A DNA stretch of 64,000 bases from Haloterrigena turkmenica DSM 5511. GTDB lineage: Archaea; Halobacteriota; Halobacteria; Halobacteriales; Natrialbaceae. Numbering within the stretch: the first letter of the stretch is position 1; the number at the start of each line of letters is the position of its first letter. The stretch covers positions 1,612,001 through 1,676,000 of the forward strand of contig NC_013743.1 in NCBI RefSeq assembly GCF_000025325.1, written 5' to 3'. The notes under the pieces are model-generated. The model did not search any database. It saw nothing but the letters and a program-made list of their open reading frames with translations, and was not told the origin of the DNA. The position numbers and the translations under genes were made by a program. Positions 1 to 7,856 of the stretch are shown here, piece by piece.

Positions 1-517
1 CGTCCTCGGTCCGCCACTCGTAGAGCCGCCCCTCGGACTCGAGCAAGTCGAAGACGCCGTCCTCCATCCAGCCGTAGGGATGGCGCTCCTCGGGGTACTC
101 GCGCTTGAGCACGTGAGTTTTCTCGAAGTACTCCTCGGTGCCCGCGAGCAGCCCCTGTTCGACGAGGAAGCCGCTGGGTTCCCTCTCGGCGACGCCGACC
201 ACGTGGCTCACGAGGTCCGCGATCAGGCAGAACTTCTGGATGCCGTTGTCCCAGCCACCGTTCACGTCGTTCATCCGGAAGGCGTAGGCGTCCCGACGGC
301 GGTTGAGCCGGTCGACGACGAGGTCGAGACGGCCCATCGGCTCGGGGTCGTAGTTCCCGAGGACGAAGTACGAGCGGTCGGTCTCGTAGATTGGCGTCAG
401 CTCGCTCAGGGCCCGGAGGATCTCCTCGTTGTCCGCGATCGAGAGCTCCTCGGCCTCGAGTCGCTCCGTCGCGCTCGTGAGCACTGCCTCGGGAACTGGC
501 GGCGACTCGTCGGTCAT
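1..517 (-). CDS. Hypothetical haloarchaeal protein, 3' part outside window
   Basis: Reading the minus strand from the ATG at 517 gives an open frame to the window edge (about 172 residues), beginning MTDESPPVPEAVLTSATERL. The sequence is acidic and soluble, with no signal peptide or membrane segment. It contains a short aromatic stretch (YETDRSYFVLGNYDP) and the motif GGWDNGIQKFC. I do not recognise the family. The gene is divergent from the winged-helix gene at 672, and the 150-base spacer holds a perfect inverted repeat (568-593) that could serve both promoters. The start is chosen because it is the first ATG after upstream stops and the codon usage is typical of the window. The C-terminus is missing, so length and domain cannot be judged. 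Confidence 0.75.
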   Translation of the reverse strand, partial: MTDESPPVPEAVLTSATERLEAEELSIADNEEILRALSELTPIYETDRSYFVLGNYDPEPMGRLDLVVDRLNRRRDAYAFRMNDVNGGWDNGIQKFCLIADLVSHVVGVAEREPSGFLVEQGLLAGTEEYFEKTHVLKREYPEERHPYGWMEDGVFDLLESEGRLYEWRTED

Positions 518-567
518 ATCGCTCGATTTAGCGGAGACGACAATAGGGTTTTCTCCACCGTTTCCGT

Positions 568-593
568 TTCCGAAACACGACCCCGTTTCGGAA
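568..593. promoter_or_regulatory. Perfect 9-bp inverted repeat, candidate operator
   Basis: TTCCGAAAC at 568-576 and its exact reverse complement GTTTCGGAA at 585-593 are separated by 8 bases. The repeat lies between the divergent starts at 517 (minus) and 672 (plus). The left arm is itself inside a second palindrome (GTTTC-C-GAAAC, 566-576). Size and position suit a dimeric winged-helix repressor, possibly the product of the gene at 672. The regulator assignment is inference. Confidence 0.4.
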
Positions 594-671
594 TCCACAC
601 GGCCAGTAGTTCACTCGGAGGTAATTTAGTCCAGGGTAAACTACTTGGTCGCGGGATCCGTACGCACTCGC

Positions 672-1085
672 ATGAGCACCGACGTGGGTACGGCCAGCGG
701 GACGGAGACGCGGGAACTCCTCCACTTCGTCACCCAGGAGACCCGGTTCGCGCTCGTCGCCAACATCCTGCAACACCCCGAGGGGCTGCCCTCGATGTAC
801 GAACTCGAGGAGCTAAACCCGAGCGTCAGCGAGGCCACCGTCTACAAACACGTCCAGAAGCTGATCGACGTCGGCATCGTCGAGGAGGTCGCGCTGCCCG
901 ACGACGAGCGCCGCCAGGGCTACCCCTGGAAGTTCTACGGCCTAACCGACGAGGGCCGGGCGTTCCTCGAGCGACACAACCTGCTGCAGGCCGAGGCAAC
1001 GCTTAAACGTATCTACGGGACGATTTCCGATAAATCCGAAAAGATGGAGAAGTACGAGAACGCGCCCCGGCCCGAGCGCGACTGA
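672..1085 (+). CDS. PadR-like winged-helix transcriptional regulator
   Basis: This 137-residue protein begins MSTDVGTASGTETRELLHFV. A winged-helix DNA-binding domain covers about residues 15-100: helices around TRFALVANILQHPEGLPSMYELEELNPSVSEATVYKHVQKLIDVGIVEE, then a wing with the basic strand DDERRQGYPWKFYGLTDEGRAFLERH. A C-terminal helix could support dimerisation. The in-frame upstream start at 645 is TTG, so the ATG at 672 is preferred. The gene is convergent with the urease operon, only 48 bases from the end of ureF. That proximity makes urease control possible, but nothing in the sequence proves it. The upstream inverted repeat at 568-593 could be an autoregulatory site. Many haloarchaeal paralogues of this family exist, so the target cannot be named. 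Confidence 0.8.
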   Translation: MSTDVGTASGTETRELLHFVTQETRFALVANILQHPEGLPSMYELEELNPSVSEATVYKHVQKLIDVGIVEEVALPDDERRQGYPWKFYGLTDEGRAFLERHNLLQAEATLKRIYGTISDKSEKMEKYENAPRPERD

Positions 1086-1133
1086 GCCCGAGACGATTAC
1101 CGACGCGTCTTCGACCGTTCGAGAGCCGGCCGC

Positions 1134-1934
1134 TCAGCTCATGAACAGCCGCCGGCCCGCGCGCTCGTGGCGCATCCCCATGATTTCGGCCAGCGGTGCG
1201 AACGAAACCATCGCTTCCGGCGCGTCGTCGACGTGGCGCTCGCAGACCGCGGTGATCACCGACTCGAGGTCCGCGAGCACCGACTGGATCTCCGTGTGGC
1301 CGAACCGGCCGAGCCGCTGGGCCGCGCCCAGCAACCCCGTCACGAACGAGTGGGCGTGGGCCAGGCAGGCCTCGCGCCGCGAGAGGCCCCGCGCCTGCGC
1401 GACGACGCCGAAGGCGATCGGGTAGTGGCCCGGCGTCTCGCCGGCCGCGACGGCGTCGGCGAAGGCCGTCTCGAGGCCGGGTCCGTCGACATCTGTCCCG
1501 TCGGAACCCTCGGCGTCGACATCGTCGCCGTCGGTCTCGGCCAGCAGCTCGCAGAGCTTCGCCCCGGCTTTCGTCGAACTCTCGCGGAACTCGCGGGGCA
1601 TCGTCACCGCGTGGAGGCGCCCGTCGACCGCCAGCAGCGCCTCGAGATCTCCCGCCGCGCTCGCCGCGTGGGCGTTGGCCAGCGCCACGGTCTCGCAGGG
1701 GCCGACCACGCGCCGGAGGTAGGCCGCGATCAGCTCTCGGAGGTCGTCGCCGTCCGCGATCCGATCCTCGTTGATGTACTGCTCGAGGCCGTAGGAGGCC
1801 GTGTATCCGCCGACCGGCAGGAACGAGTCCGAGAGCCGAAGAGCCGAGAGGAACGCGCTCGCGTCTGCACTCGAGTCCGGTGTTCGGTCCGAGTCCGCGT
1901 TCGGATTCGCATCCGCGTCCCGGTCAGTGGTCAT
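1134..1934 (-). CDS. ureF: Urease accessory protein UreF
   Basis: UreF works with UreD and UreG as the apo-urease activation complex and gates GTP hydrolysis during nickel insertion. The 266-residue product has a variable acidic N-terminus (about residues 1-25), then the family core: LRLSDSFLPVGGYTASYGLEQYI, an all-helical body, and a conserved C-terminal helix ending ERAGRRLFMS. The ATG at 1934 is chosen because it overlaps the ureE stop by 11 bases and reads MTTDRDAD. Earlier in-frame codons merely read the ureE histidine tail in another frame. It is the last gene of the ureBCAGDEF operon. An internal acidic insert (around ETDGDDVDAEGSDG) is a halophilic feature. The assignment is firm. Confidence 0.92.
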   Translation of the reverse strand: MTTDRDADANPNADSDRTPDSSADASAFLSALRLSDSFLPVGGYTASYGLEQYINEDRIADGDDLRELIAAYLRRVVGPCETVALANAHAASAAGDLEALLAVDGRLHAVTMPREFRESSTKAGAKLCELLAETDGDDVDAEGSDGTDVDGPGLETAFADAVAAGETPGHYPIAFGVVAQARGLSRREACLAHAHSFVTGLLGAAQRLGRFGHTEIQSVLADLESVITAVCERHVDDAPEAMVSFAPLAEIMGMRHERAGRRLFMS

Positions 1935-2598
1935 GGTCGTGTTCGCGGGAGTGGTCGTGGCCGTGACTGTGCTCGGCGCGCTCGTGGCCGCGTCCGTCGT
2001 GTGCGTGGGAGTGTTCGCGATCGCCGCCGTGCTCGTGAGCGTGATCGTGCCCGTGTTCGTGCTCACCGCCGTGACTGTGCTCGTGGTCGACGTCGTGAGC
2101 GCCGGCATCGTCGATATCCGTCACGAACAGGTCCGCCTCGACGGTCGTCTCCCGGATCTCCGAGCCCGGGACGACGTCGGCGACGACGCGCTCGACGATG
2201 TGGCGGTCGGCCTCGAGCGGGACGTAGACCACCCCGTCTTCGACCGCCAGATCCCAGTGCTGGTTGCCGATGCGGTGGCCGAGTTCGACCGCGGCCTCGA
2301 GCGCCTCGTCGGTCGCGTCGGGCAGCGAGACGGCCAGCGCGTCCCGCGGTTCGAAGGCGACGACGATCATGCGGTCGTCCTCGACCAGTAGTACGTCACC
2401 GGCCGAGACCGCGGCCGTGTCCACGACAACGCCGACGTCCGTTCCGGCATCGGTCGTCGCTCGAAATCGCGAACGCCGGCGGTTGTCCGCGTCGATGACG
2501 ACGCGCTCGAGGGTCCCGCGCTCGTCGTGTTCCGCCCGTAACGCGGCCAGTTCGTCGTCGGCGTGGACGTTGCCGACGACGCCGTCGATGCGCTCCAT
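1924..2598 (-). CDS. ureE: Urease accessory protein UreE with long histidine tail
   Basis: UreE is the nickel metallochaperone that hands Ni(II) to the UreG-UreD-UreF complex. The 224-residue protein has the N-terminal peptide-binding domain (about 1-75) and the C-terminal metal-binding domain (about 80-150, including LGHRIGNQHWDLAVEDGVVYVP). A tail of about 55 residues follows, with histidine at nearly every second position (repeats of HEHGHDHAHEH type). The ATG at 2598 overlaps the ureD stop in an ATGA arrangement and gives [10 protein letters not shown]; the open frame further upstream lacks family similarity. The tail should bind several extra metal ions and may act as a nickel store. The tail coding DNA also encodes the first 3 codons of ureF in another frame. 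Confidence 0.92.
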   Translation of the reverse strand: MERIDGVVGNVHADDELAALRAEHDERGTLERVVIDADNRRRSRFRATTDAGTDVGVVVDTAAVSAGDVLLVEDDRMIVVAFEPRDALAVSLPDATDEALEAAVELGHRIGNQHWDLAVEDGVVYVPLEADRHIVERVVADVVPGSEIRETTVEADLFVTDIDDAGAHDVDHEHSHGGEHEHGHDHAHEHGGDREHSHAHDGRGHERAEHSHGHDHSREHDHDH

Positions 2599-3545
2599 CA
2601 GTATCGCCGGTCGGCGGGCGCGCCGACCCCCAGTAGCCGCCGTCTGGTCTCGTCCCACGCGGCCCGCAGCGTCTCGGTCACGTCGGCCTCGCGGTCGCCG
2701 AGGATACGGACGATCGCGCCGACCTCGTGGGGAAGCGTGGAGACGCCCGCTTCGACGTCGTCGCGGTCCGAGAGACGCTCGTGGATACCCTCGATCAGGG
2801 ACTCGAGGAGATCCGACTCCTCGCTCGAGGCGGGCGCGAAGACATACAACGAGCCGACGACGCCGTACTCGCCGACGCTGGCCGGATCACGGGGCTCGCG
2901 CTCACTCGGCCGGAGGTCGACGGCGTCGGCACAGACCAGTCGGCCGTCGTGCTCGGCCTCGACGCGCGCGTGGTAGTGGTCGAACCCGAACGGCTCGTGG
3001 TCGGTCAACCCGTCCGGGACGAGCACGTCCGCGACGACGACGCAGGCGTCGTCGGCGAGGTCGACGTCGATCGTCTGGAGACACCGCGCGTCCTCGTTGA
3101 CGATCGTCGGGCCGGGGAGGTACTCGAGGTAACTCCCCGACTGCGCCCGGAACGAGGCGTCGAGGTGGGCGTAGTTGGCGTCCATGCTGTGGACCTTCGT
3201 CGCGCTCTGTGTCGTCACGTGCGCGCGAGCCCCCTCGCGGGTCTCGACCCGCAACCGGTGTCGGTCGCCCTGCGCCACGCCGCCGGTGGGCTCCTGCGCG
3301 ACGAGGGTCGTCAGTCCCGGCGCCGGATCGGTCTCGAGGGTGCCCGTCAGGTGGTAGGGGACCTTCACGCGGTCGCGGATCAGCCGGGTCGGGCCGTCGC
3401 CCCGCCGAGCGAACGTCGCCTCGAGCAGCCCGTTCTTCCCCGGACCGCCGGCGGGCGCCTGCGCGAGGGATTCGCCGGTGTAGCCCTCGAAGGCCGGCGG
3501 CAGGGGCGTCCCCTCGTCCGGCGTCGGAGAGCGCCCCGCGCTCAC
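2598..3545 (-). CDS. ureD: Urease accessory protein UreD (UreH)
   Basis: UreD is the scaffold that binds apo-urease and recruits UreF and UreG for nickel delivery. The 315-residue product shows family blocks: [25 protein letters not shown] near residue 45, then [41 protein letters not shown], and [22 protein letters not shown] in the middle. The start is GTG at 3545, inside a GTGA overlap with the stop of ureG; no ATG lies nearby, and the overlap supports translational coupling. The length is close to the usual 270-310 residues. It sits between ureG and ureE in the operon. No defect is visible. Confidence 0.92.
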   Translation of the reverse strand: MSAGRSPTPDEGTPLPPAFEGYTGESLAQAPAGGPGKNGLLEATFARRGDGPTRLIRDRVKVPYHLTGTLETDPAPGLTTLVAQEPTGGVAQGDRHRLRVETREGARAHVTTQSATKVHSMDANYAHLDASFRAQSGSYLEYLPGPTIVNEDARCLQTIDVDLADDACVVVADVLVPDGLTDHEPFGFDHYHARVEAEHDGRLVCADAVDLRPSEREPRDPASVGEYGVVGSLYVFAPASSEESDLLESLIEGIHERLSDRDDVEAGVSTLPHEVGAIVRILGDREADVTETLRAAWDETRRRLLGVGAPADRRY

Positions 3546-4162
3546 GCGAACAGCACCTCCTGCTCGACGTGCTCGAGCACGGCGTCGATCCCCTCGGCGT
3601 CCTTGCAGTCGGTGAAGACGAAGGGGTCGTCGCCGCGCACTTCGCTGGCGTCGGCCTCGATCACGTCCAGATCAGCGTCGACGTGGGGCGCGAGGTCGGT
3701 TTTGTTGACGACCAGCAGATCGGCCTGCGTGACGCCGGGCCCGCGCTTGCGCGGGATGTCCTCGCCTTCCGCGACCGAGATGACGAACAGGAAGTAGTCC
3801 GCGAGTTCGGGGTTGAACGTCGCGGCGAGGTTGTCGCCGCCGCTCTCGATCAGGACGATGTCCAGTTCGGGGTGGCGCTCGGTGAACTCGTCGACGGCCG
3901 CGAGGTTCATCGAGGGGTCCTCGCGGATGCCGGTGTGCGGACAGGCGCCGGTTTCGACCCCTTCGACGAGGTCCGCGGGCAGCAGGTCGGCGAACGTCTC
4001 CCGGAAGACGTCGGCGTCCTCCTGGGTCATGATGTCGTTGGCGATGACGCCGACCTCGTAGTCGCGCTCGACGAGTTCCGGCACGAGTCGCTTGACCAGC
4101 GCCGTCTTCCCGGAGCCGACGGGACCGCCGAGGCCGACCTTCGCGACGTCTCGGTACCCCAT
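3542..4162 (-). CDS. ureG: Urease accessory GTPase UreG
   Basis: UreG is the SIMIBI-class GTPase that powers nickel insertion into urease. The 206-residue sequence has the P-loop GPVGSGKT at residues 13-20 and the nickel-binding CPH motif in [15 protein letters not shown]. Switch and Walker B elements lie around [11 protein letters not shown], and the guanine-specificity motif NKTDLAPH follows. All catalytic motifs are intact. The ATG at 4162 overlaps the ureA stop by one base. It is immediately followed by ureD, the usual binding partner. Length and motifs match bacterial and archaeal UreG. Confidence 0.96.
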   Translation of the reverse strand: MGYRDVAKVGLGGPVGSGKTALVKRLVPELVERDYEVGVIANDIMTQEDADVFRETFADLLPADLVEGVETGACPHTGIREDPSMNLAAVDEFTERHPELDIVLIESGGDNLAATFNPELADYFLFVISVAEGEDIPRKRGPGVTQADLLVVNKTDLAPHVDADLDVIEADASEVRGDDPFVFTDCKDAEGIDAVLEHVEQEVLFA

Positions 4163-4539
4163 TATTCGACCTCCCCCTCGAGGTCCTCGCCGGGGCCCGG
4201 ATCGACCGTCTTGAGTTGCTCGGGGCCGTCGGCCCGGATCGGGTCGTGGATCGTCACGAGCTTGGTGCCGTCGGGAAAGACGGGTTCGATCTGGATCATG
4301 TCGACCATCTCGGGGATGCCGTCCATCACGTCCTCGCGGGTGAGCAGCTGGGTCGCCTCCGAGCGGATCCGCGAGACGGACTTGCCCTCGCGAGCGGCCT
4401 CGCAGGCCCAGTCGGAGATGTAGGCGACCGTCTCGGGGTGGTTGAGCTTCACGCCGCGGTCCTTGCGTCGCCGGGCGAGTTCTGCGGCCATGAACACCGT
4501 GAGCCGCTCCATCTCCTTCGGCGAGAGGTTCATTCCCAT
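4162..4539 (-). CDS. ureA: Urease gamma subunit UreA
   Basis: This is the small structural subunit of the (alpha-beta-gamma)3 urease. The 125-residue product begins [41 protein letters not shown], the characteristic UreA N-terminus, and continues with [32 protein letters not shown]. The extra acidic tail ([11 protein letters not shown]) makes it longer than the usual 100 residues. Translation may begin at the ATG at 4539 or two codons later (MNLSPKE). It lies downstream of ureC with a 92-base spacer and is coupled to ureG. The order beta-alpha-gamma differs from the common bacterial gamma-beta-alpha order but is known in haloarchaea. Confidence 0.95.
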   Translation of the reverse strand: MGMNLSPKEMERLTVFMAAELARRRKDRGVKLNHPETVAYISDWACEAAREGKSVSRIRSEATQLLTREDVMDGIPEMVDMIQIEPVFPDGTKLVTIHDPIRADGPEQLKTVDPGPGEDLEGEVE

Positions 4540-4631
4540 CGAATCACCTCCCGGGACGGGTGTCTCGAGGCTGGTCGCGTCGGCGATACCGTCGTCGCGG
4601 GTGTCGTGGCTGTCGTGTCGTAGACCATAGG

Positions 4632-6338
4632 TTAGAGTAGGTAGCGCTGTGCGAGCGGAATCTCGTCGGCCGGATCGCAGGTGACGTGTTCGCCGTCCAC
4701 TTCGACCTCGAACGTCTGGGCGTCGATCTCGATATCGTCCGGACAGTGGTCGTTGTGGACCATGTCGGACTTACAGACCTCGCGCGTGCCTGTGACGGGT
4801 CGAACGGGCGTTTTCAGGTCGTAGGCGTCGCCGACCTCGTTCTCGTAGGCGGCCTCGCTGACGAACGTCACCGAGAGGCCGTGTTTCGCCCGGCCCTGCG
4901 CGCCGGCGCGCTCACGGCCGATCACCGGTTCACAGGTCATCAGCGAGCCGTTGGCCTCGCCCATCTGGGACCAGACCGGGAAGCCGCCCTTGATCACGGC
5001 CTTCGGCTTGACGCCGAAGAAGGCCGGATCCCACAGGGCGATGTCGGCGAGTTTGCCGGGCTCGAGCGAGCCGACGTAGTCGTCGATCCCCGCCGTAATG
5101 GCGGGGTTGATCGTGTACTTGGCGACGTAGCGTTCGATGCGGGCGTTGTCGGCGTCGGTCCCCTCGTCGGCGGAGAGCGGGCCGCGCTGGGCCTTCATCT
5201 TGTGGGCGGTCTGCCACGTCCGACTGATTAGTTCGGCCATCCGGCCCATCGCCTGGGAGTCGGTGGTCATCATCGAGATGGCCCCCGTGTCGTGGAGCAC
5301 GTCCTCGGCGCCGATCGTCTCCGCGCGGATGCGCGACTCGGCGAAGGCGACGTCCTCGGGGATGTCCGGATCGAGGTGGTGACAGACCATCACCATGTCG
5401 AGGTGCTCGTCAAACGTGTTCTCGGTGTAGGGCATCGACGGGTTCGTCGACGACGGCAGCATGTGCTCGTGGCCGATCAACTCGAGGACGTCCGGCGCGT
5501 GGCCGCCGCCGGCGCCCTCGATGTGGAAGGTGTGGATCGCGCGCCCGTCGATGGCGTCGAAGGTGTGCTCGACGAAGCCCGACTCGTTCAGCGTGTCCGT
5601 GTGGATGCAGACCTGAACGTCCTCCTCGTCGGCGACCTCGAGGCAGGTGTCGATCGCGGCGGGCGTCGACCCCCAGTCCTCGTGGAGCTTCATGCCGCAG
5701 GCGCCGGCCTCGATCTGCTCGACGAGCGCCTCGGGCCGGCTGCTGTTGCCCTTCGCGTAGAAGCCGACGTTGACGGGCCACTCTTCGGCGGCCTGCAGGA
5801 ACCGCTGGATGTTCCGCGGCCCGGGCGTACAGGTCGTTGCACCGCCGCCGAAGCCGCCGCCGAGCATCGTCGTGACGCCCGATCCGAGCGCGTGATCGAC
5901 CAGTTGCGGGCTGTTGAAGTGAACGTGGATGTCCAGCGCGCCGGGCGTCGCGATCAACCCGTCAGCGGGGATGGTATCGGTGCTCGGACCGATTACCATG
6001 TCGACGCCGTCCATGGTGTCTGGATTGCCGGCCTTCCCGACGCCGACGATCTTCCCGTCGCGGACGCCGATATCGCCCTTGCAAATCCCCAGCACGGGAT
6101 CGATTATCACGACGTTCGTAAAGGCCCAGTCGAGGGTCCCTTCGGCCTGGGTCGTTCCCGACTGCATCCCCATCCCGTCGCGCATCGTCTTCCCGCCGCC
6201 GAAGACGGCCTCCTCGCCGGGAACGCCGTAGTCGGTCTCGATCTCCGCGAAGAGGTTCGTATCGCCGAGTCGGAGGCGATCGCCCTCGGTCGCGCCGAAC
6301 AGTTCCGTGTACTCCTCGCGGGAAAGGTTGCGGCTCAT
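4632..6338 (-). CDS. ureC: Urease alpha subunit UreC (catalytic)
   Basis: This is the catalytic subunit that hydrolyses urea to ammonia and carbamate at a dinuclear nickel site. The 568-residue length is standard. Visible catalytic features are the HxH metal ligands in DIHVHFNSP (His138, His140), the lysine that is carbamylated to bridge the nickels (Lys217 in [11 protein letters not shown]), the following histidine ligands in [11 protein letters not shown] and [14 protein letters not shown], and the mobile-flap region around [13 protein letters not shown]. The C-terminal part carries the amidohydrolase beta domain, ending [11 protein letters not shown]. It overlaps ureB by four bases. Every residue needed for activity appears present, so the enzyme should work once nickel is loaded. 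Confidence 0.97.
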   Translation of the reverse strand: MSRNLSREEYTELFGATEGDRLRLGDTNLFAEIETDYGVPGEEAVFGGGKTMRDGMGMQSGTTQAEGTLDWAFTNVVIIDPVLGICKGDIGVRDGKIVGVGKAGNPDTMDGVDMVIGPSTDTIPADGLIATPGALDIHVHFNSPQLVDHALGSGVTTMLGGGFGGGATTCTPGPRNIQRFLQAAEEWPVNVGFYAKGNSSRPEALVEQIEAGACGMKLHEDWGSTPAAIDTCLEVADEEDVQVCIHTDTLNESGFVEHTFDAIDGRAIHTFHIEGAGGGHAPDVLELIGHEHMLPSSTNPSMPYTENTFDEHLDMVMVCHHLDPDIPEDVAFAESRIRAETIGAEDVLHDTGAISMMTTDSQAMGRMAELISRTWQTAHKMKAQRGPLSADEGTDADNARIERYVAKYTINPAITAGIDDYVGSLEPGKLADIALWDPAFFGVKPKAVIKGGFPVWSQMGEANGSLMTCEPVIGRERAGAQGRAKHGLSVTFVSEAAYENEVGDAYDLKTPVRPVTGTREVCKSDMVHNDHCPDDIEIDAQTFEVEVDGEHVTCDPADEIPLAQRYLL

Positions 6339-6763
6339 TCGTCGCCCTCCGTCGCATCGTCGGTCACCGGAGCTTCCTCTGTCGTCGACTCCGTGATGTA
6401 GCCCCGTTCTCGAGCACGCTTTATCGCCCGCGCTTCGATCGCCTCGTCGTCGAGGTCGCCGCCGACCAGTCCGCCCATGCCGTGTACGATCCGGTCGCCG
6501 CCGATGGCGACGAGGTCGACCTCGCGCTCGCAGCCGGGTTCAAAGCGGATCGCAGTTCCCGCCGGAATGTCGAGTCGCATGCCGTAGGCGGTTTCACGAT
6601 CGAACGTCAGACCGGGGTTCACCTCGAAGAAATGAAAATGCGAGCCGACCTGTACGGGCCGATCGCCGGTGTTCTCGACGGTCACCGTTCCCGTCTCGCG
6701 GCCCTCGTTGATCCGAACCGGTTCCTCGGCCGGGCGCAACTCGCCCGGAACGAACCCGCTCAT
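6335..6763 (-). CDS. ureB: Urease beta subunit UreB
   Basis: UreB is a structural urease subunit and the first gene of the operon. The 142-residue protein begins [23 protein letters not shown] and has the family core [50 protein letters not shown] family terminus ([20 protein letters not shown]) and an acidic tail follow. The ATG at 6763 is chosen because homologues begin at this MSGFVPGE position; the longer frame starting at 6826 adds an unrelated basic peptide. Two TATA-like stretches on the minus strand (rev. 6821-6832 and 6844-6851) lie 58-88 bases upstream and could drive the operon. Confidence 0.95.
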   Translation of the reverse strand: MSGFVPGELRPAEEPVRINEGRETGTVTVENTGDRPVQVGSHFHFFEVNPGLTFDRETAYGMRLDIPAGTAIRFEPGCEREVDLVAIGGDRIVHGMGGLVGGDLDDEAIEARAIKRARERGYITESTTEEAPVTDDATEGDE

Positions 6764-7681
6764 CGGTCGATCACGCCGGCCGGCCGGCCGCCAGGTTGAC
6801 GAAAACGATAGTTCATCACGGCGCAAAATAGGAGGACGAACGACGTAAATAGCTTCGGGAACAACAATACTTGCCCATCCGATTACGATATTCTACCACG
6901 ATAGTCTAAATACCCCGTTCCTCAAATATCCACTCATAAAGGATATATTAGGATTGGGCGTTCGTTCGTCACCTCGCTCGCCGACGCGGCCCGACTCCCG
7001 CCGTCAGCGCCGGCTATCGCGCGCGATTCGTCTCGCCGCCTGCGGTATCGGAGTGTGGTCGCTATCGGAGCAGATCACCGCCTGCGAGTCCCGAGCGGCC
7101 GATCGAACCAACTCGTGCGGTGACGTTCGCCCGGATTCGGCGAATTTGACAACCCAGCAGAATAATACGGTGATTGGAGCGCCGGTACAACACCATCGTC
7201 CTAAAACGGTCACATCGACCGCGGACGGACGATGTGGTACTGTGGACGAATCTGATGACCATTCATCGAATATTATCGCCATCGACTTCAGTTCGTCAAT
7301 CGAATCTCGAGTCAGATCCGTTCGTTCGATCTCCCCTCGAACGTGAACGTTCGATAAATCTGCTCGTAGAAGCCGAGGATCGGGAGAGTACCGACGGTTA
7401 GGCGGAATACTACTAGTCAATGAAAAGTAACGGTCCTCGGAGATTTTCGTCGAATCACGGACGCTACCGGCTGCCTTCGACCGATCGAGTATAATTTGAC
7501 GATCGTCGAGACGGAGACTACCGGTTCGTGACGGCGAAATCTGGCCTATTCGCCGAACGTTTGCAGCTATATTCGGACCGAACCGGATATTCGTCTGGAA
7601 TACTAGGGACTACTGTCCCATTGCGGACGTTTACCCAGTTCCCAATACCACTATAGCGATTGTACTCTCTTGAGACAATCC
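6764..7681. other. Gene-poor, AT-richer spacer between urease and urt operons
   Basis: About 0.9 kb separates the divergent urease and urea-transporter operons. Base composition is clearly more AT-rich than the surroundings, especially 6880-6960 and 7380-7680. Open frames occur, for example on the minus strand 7004-7420 with a locally protein-like stretch (LTRDSIDELKSMAIIFDEW), but codon use is unlike the neighbours and no family is recognised. Candidate urease promoter elements lie at 6821-6851. It may hold regulatory sites for nitrogen or nickel control, or decayed transferred DNA. I cannot support a gene here. Confidence 0.5.
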
Positions 7682-7689
7682 TTTTATAC
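7682..7689 (+). promoter_or_regulatory. TATA box of the urt operon
   Basis: TTTTATAC lies 28-35 bases before the ATG at 7717. This is the spacing expected for an archaeal TATA box that gives a leaderless transcript starting at or near that ATG. No better TATA element lies closer to urtA, so the two mini-ORFs between 7717 and 7856 are predicted to be on the transporter mRNA. Confidence 0.55.
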
Positions 7690-7716
7690 CTGCTCTATTT
7701 TCAAGTATTCAGTGAT

Positions 7717-7806
7717 ATGATCGGACAATCGTTGTCCACAATCCGGAATCAGTTCGGGAAGAGCGGAGGAACGAAGTCGACGGTCGACGGAGGGAGGCCG
7801 AGATGA
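7717..7806 (+). CDS. Mini-ORF 1, candidate leader peptide of urt operon
   Basis: ATG at 7717 opens a 29-codon frame reading MIGQSLSTIRNQFGKSGGTK and ends with TGA at 7804-7806. The TATA box at 7682-7689 places the probable transcription start at this ATG, so it would be translated as a leaderless message. Its stop overlaps the start of mini-ORF 2 in an ATGA arrangement. The peptide is basic, unlike the acidic proteome, and has no recognised family. It could couple translation into urtA or act as a regulatory leader. Translation is inferred from layout only. Confidence 0.45.
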   Translation: MIGQSLSTIRNQFGKSGGTKSTVDGGRPR

Positions 7807-7856
7807 GCGCGTCGACCGATTCGACGGGTGTGACCGGCACCGGTGATCGCGCGTGA
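7803..7856 (+). CDS. Mini-ORF 2, coupling peptide between mini-ORF 1 and urtA
   Basis: The ATG at 7803 sits in an ATGA overlap with the stop of mini-ORF 1. It opens 17 codons (MSASTDSTGVTGTGDRA) ending with TGA at 7854-7856, which overlaps the GTG start of urtA at 7853 in a GTGA arrangement. A stop at 7844-7846 in the urtA frame excludes any earlier urtA start, so this overlap is forced. The peptide is Ser/Thr/Gly-rich with no recognised function. Its likely role is termination-reinitiation coupling to urtA. Confidence 0.4.
   Translation: MSASTDSTGVTGTGDRA

Noticed and set aside
1934-2108. A longer ureF start at 2108.
   Set aside because: The added 58 residues are Thr/Ala-rich and simply read the histidine-tail region of ureE in another frame. 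The ATG at 1934 matches the operon overlap pattern.
7004-7420. Minus-strand frame of 138 codons between urease and urt.
   Set aside because: Only a short part looks protein-like, codon use differs from neighbours, and no family or promoter supports it. It is kept as a note in the spacer entry.
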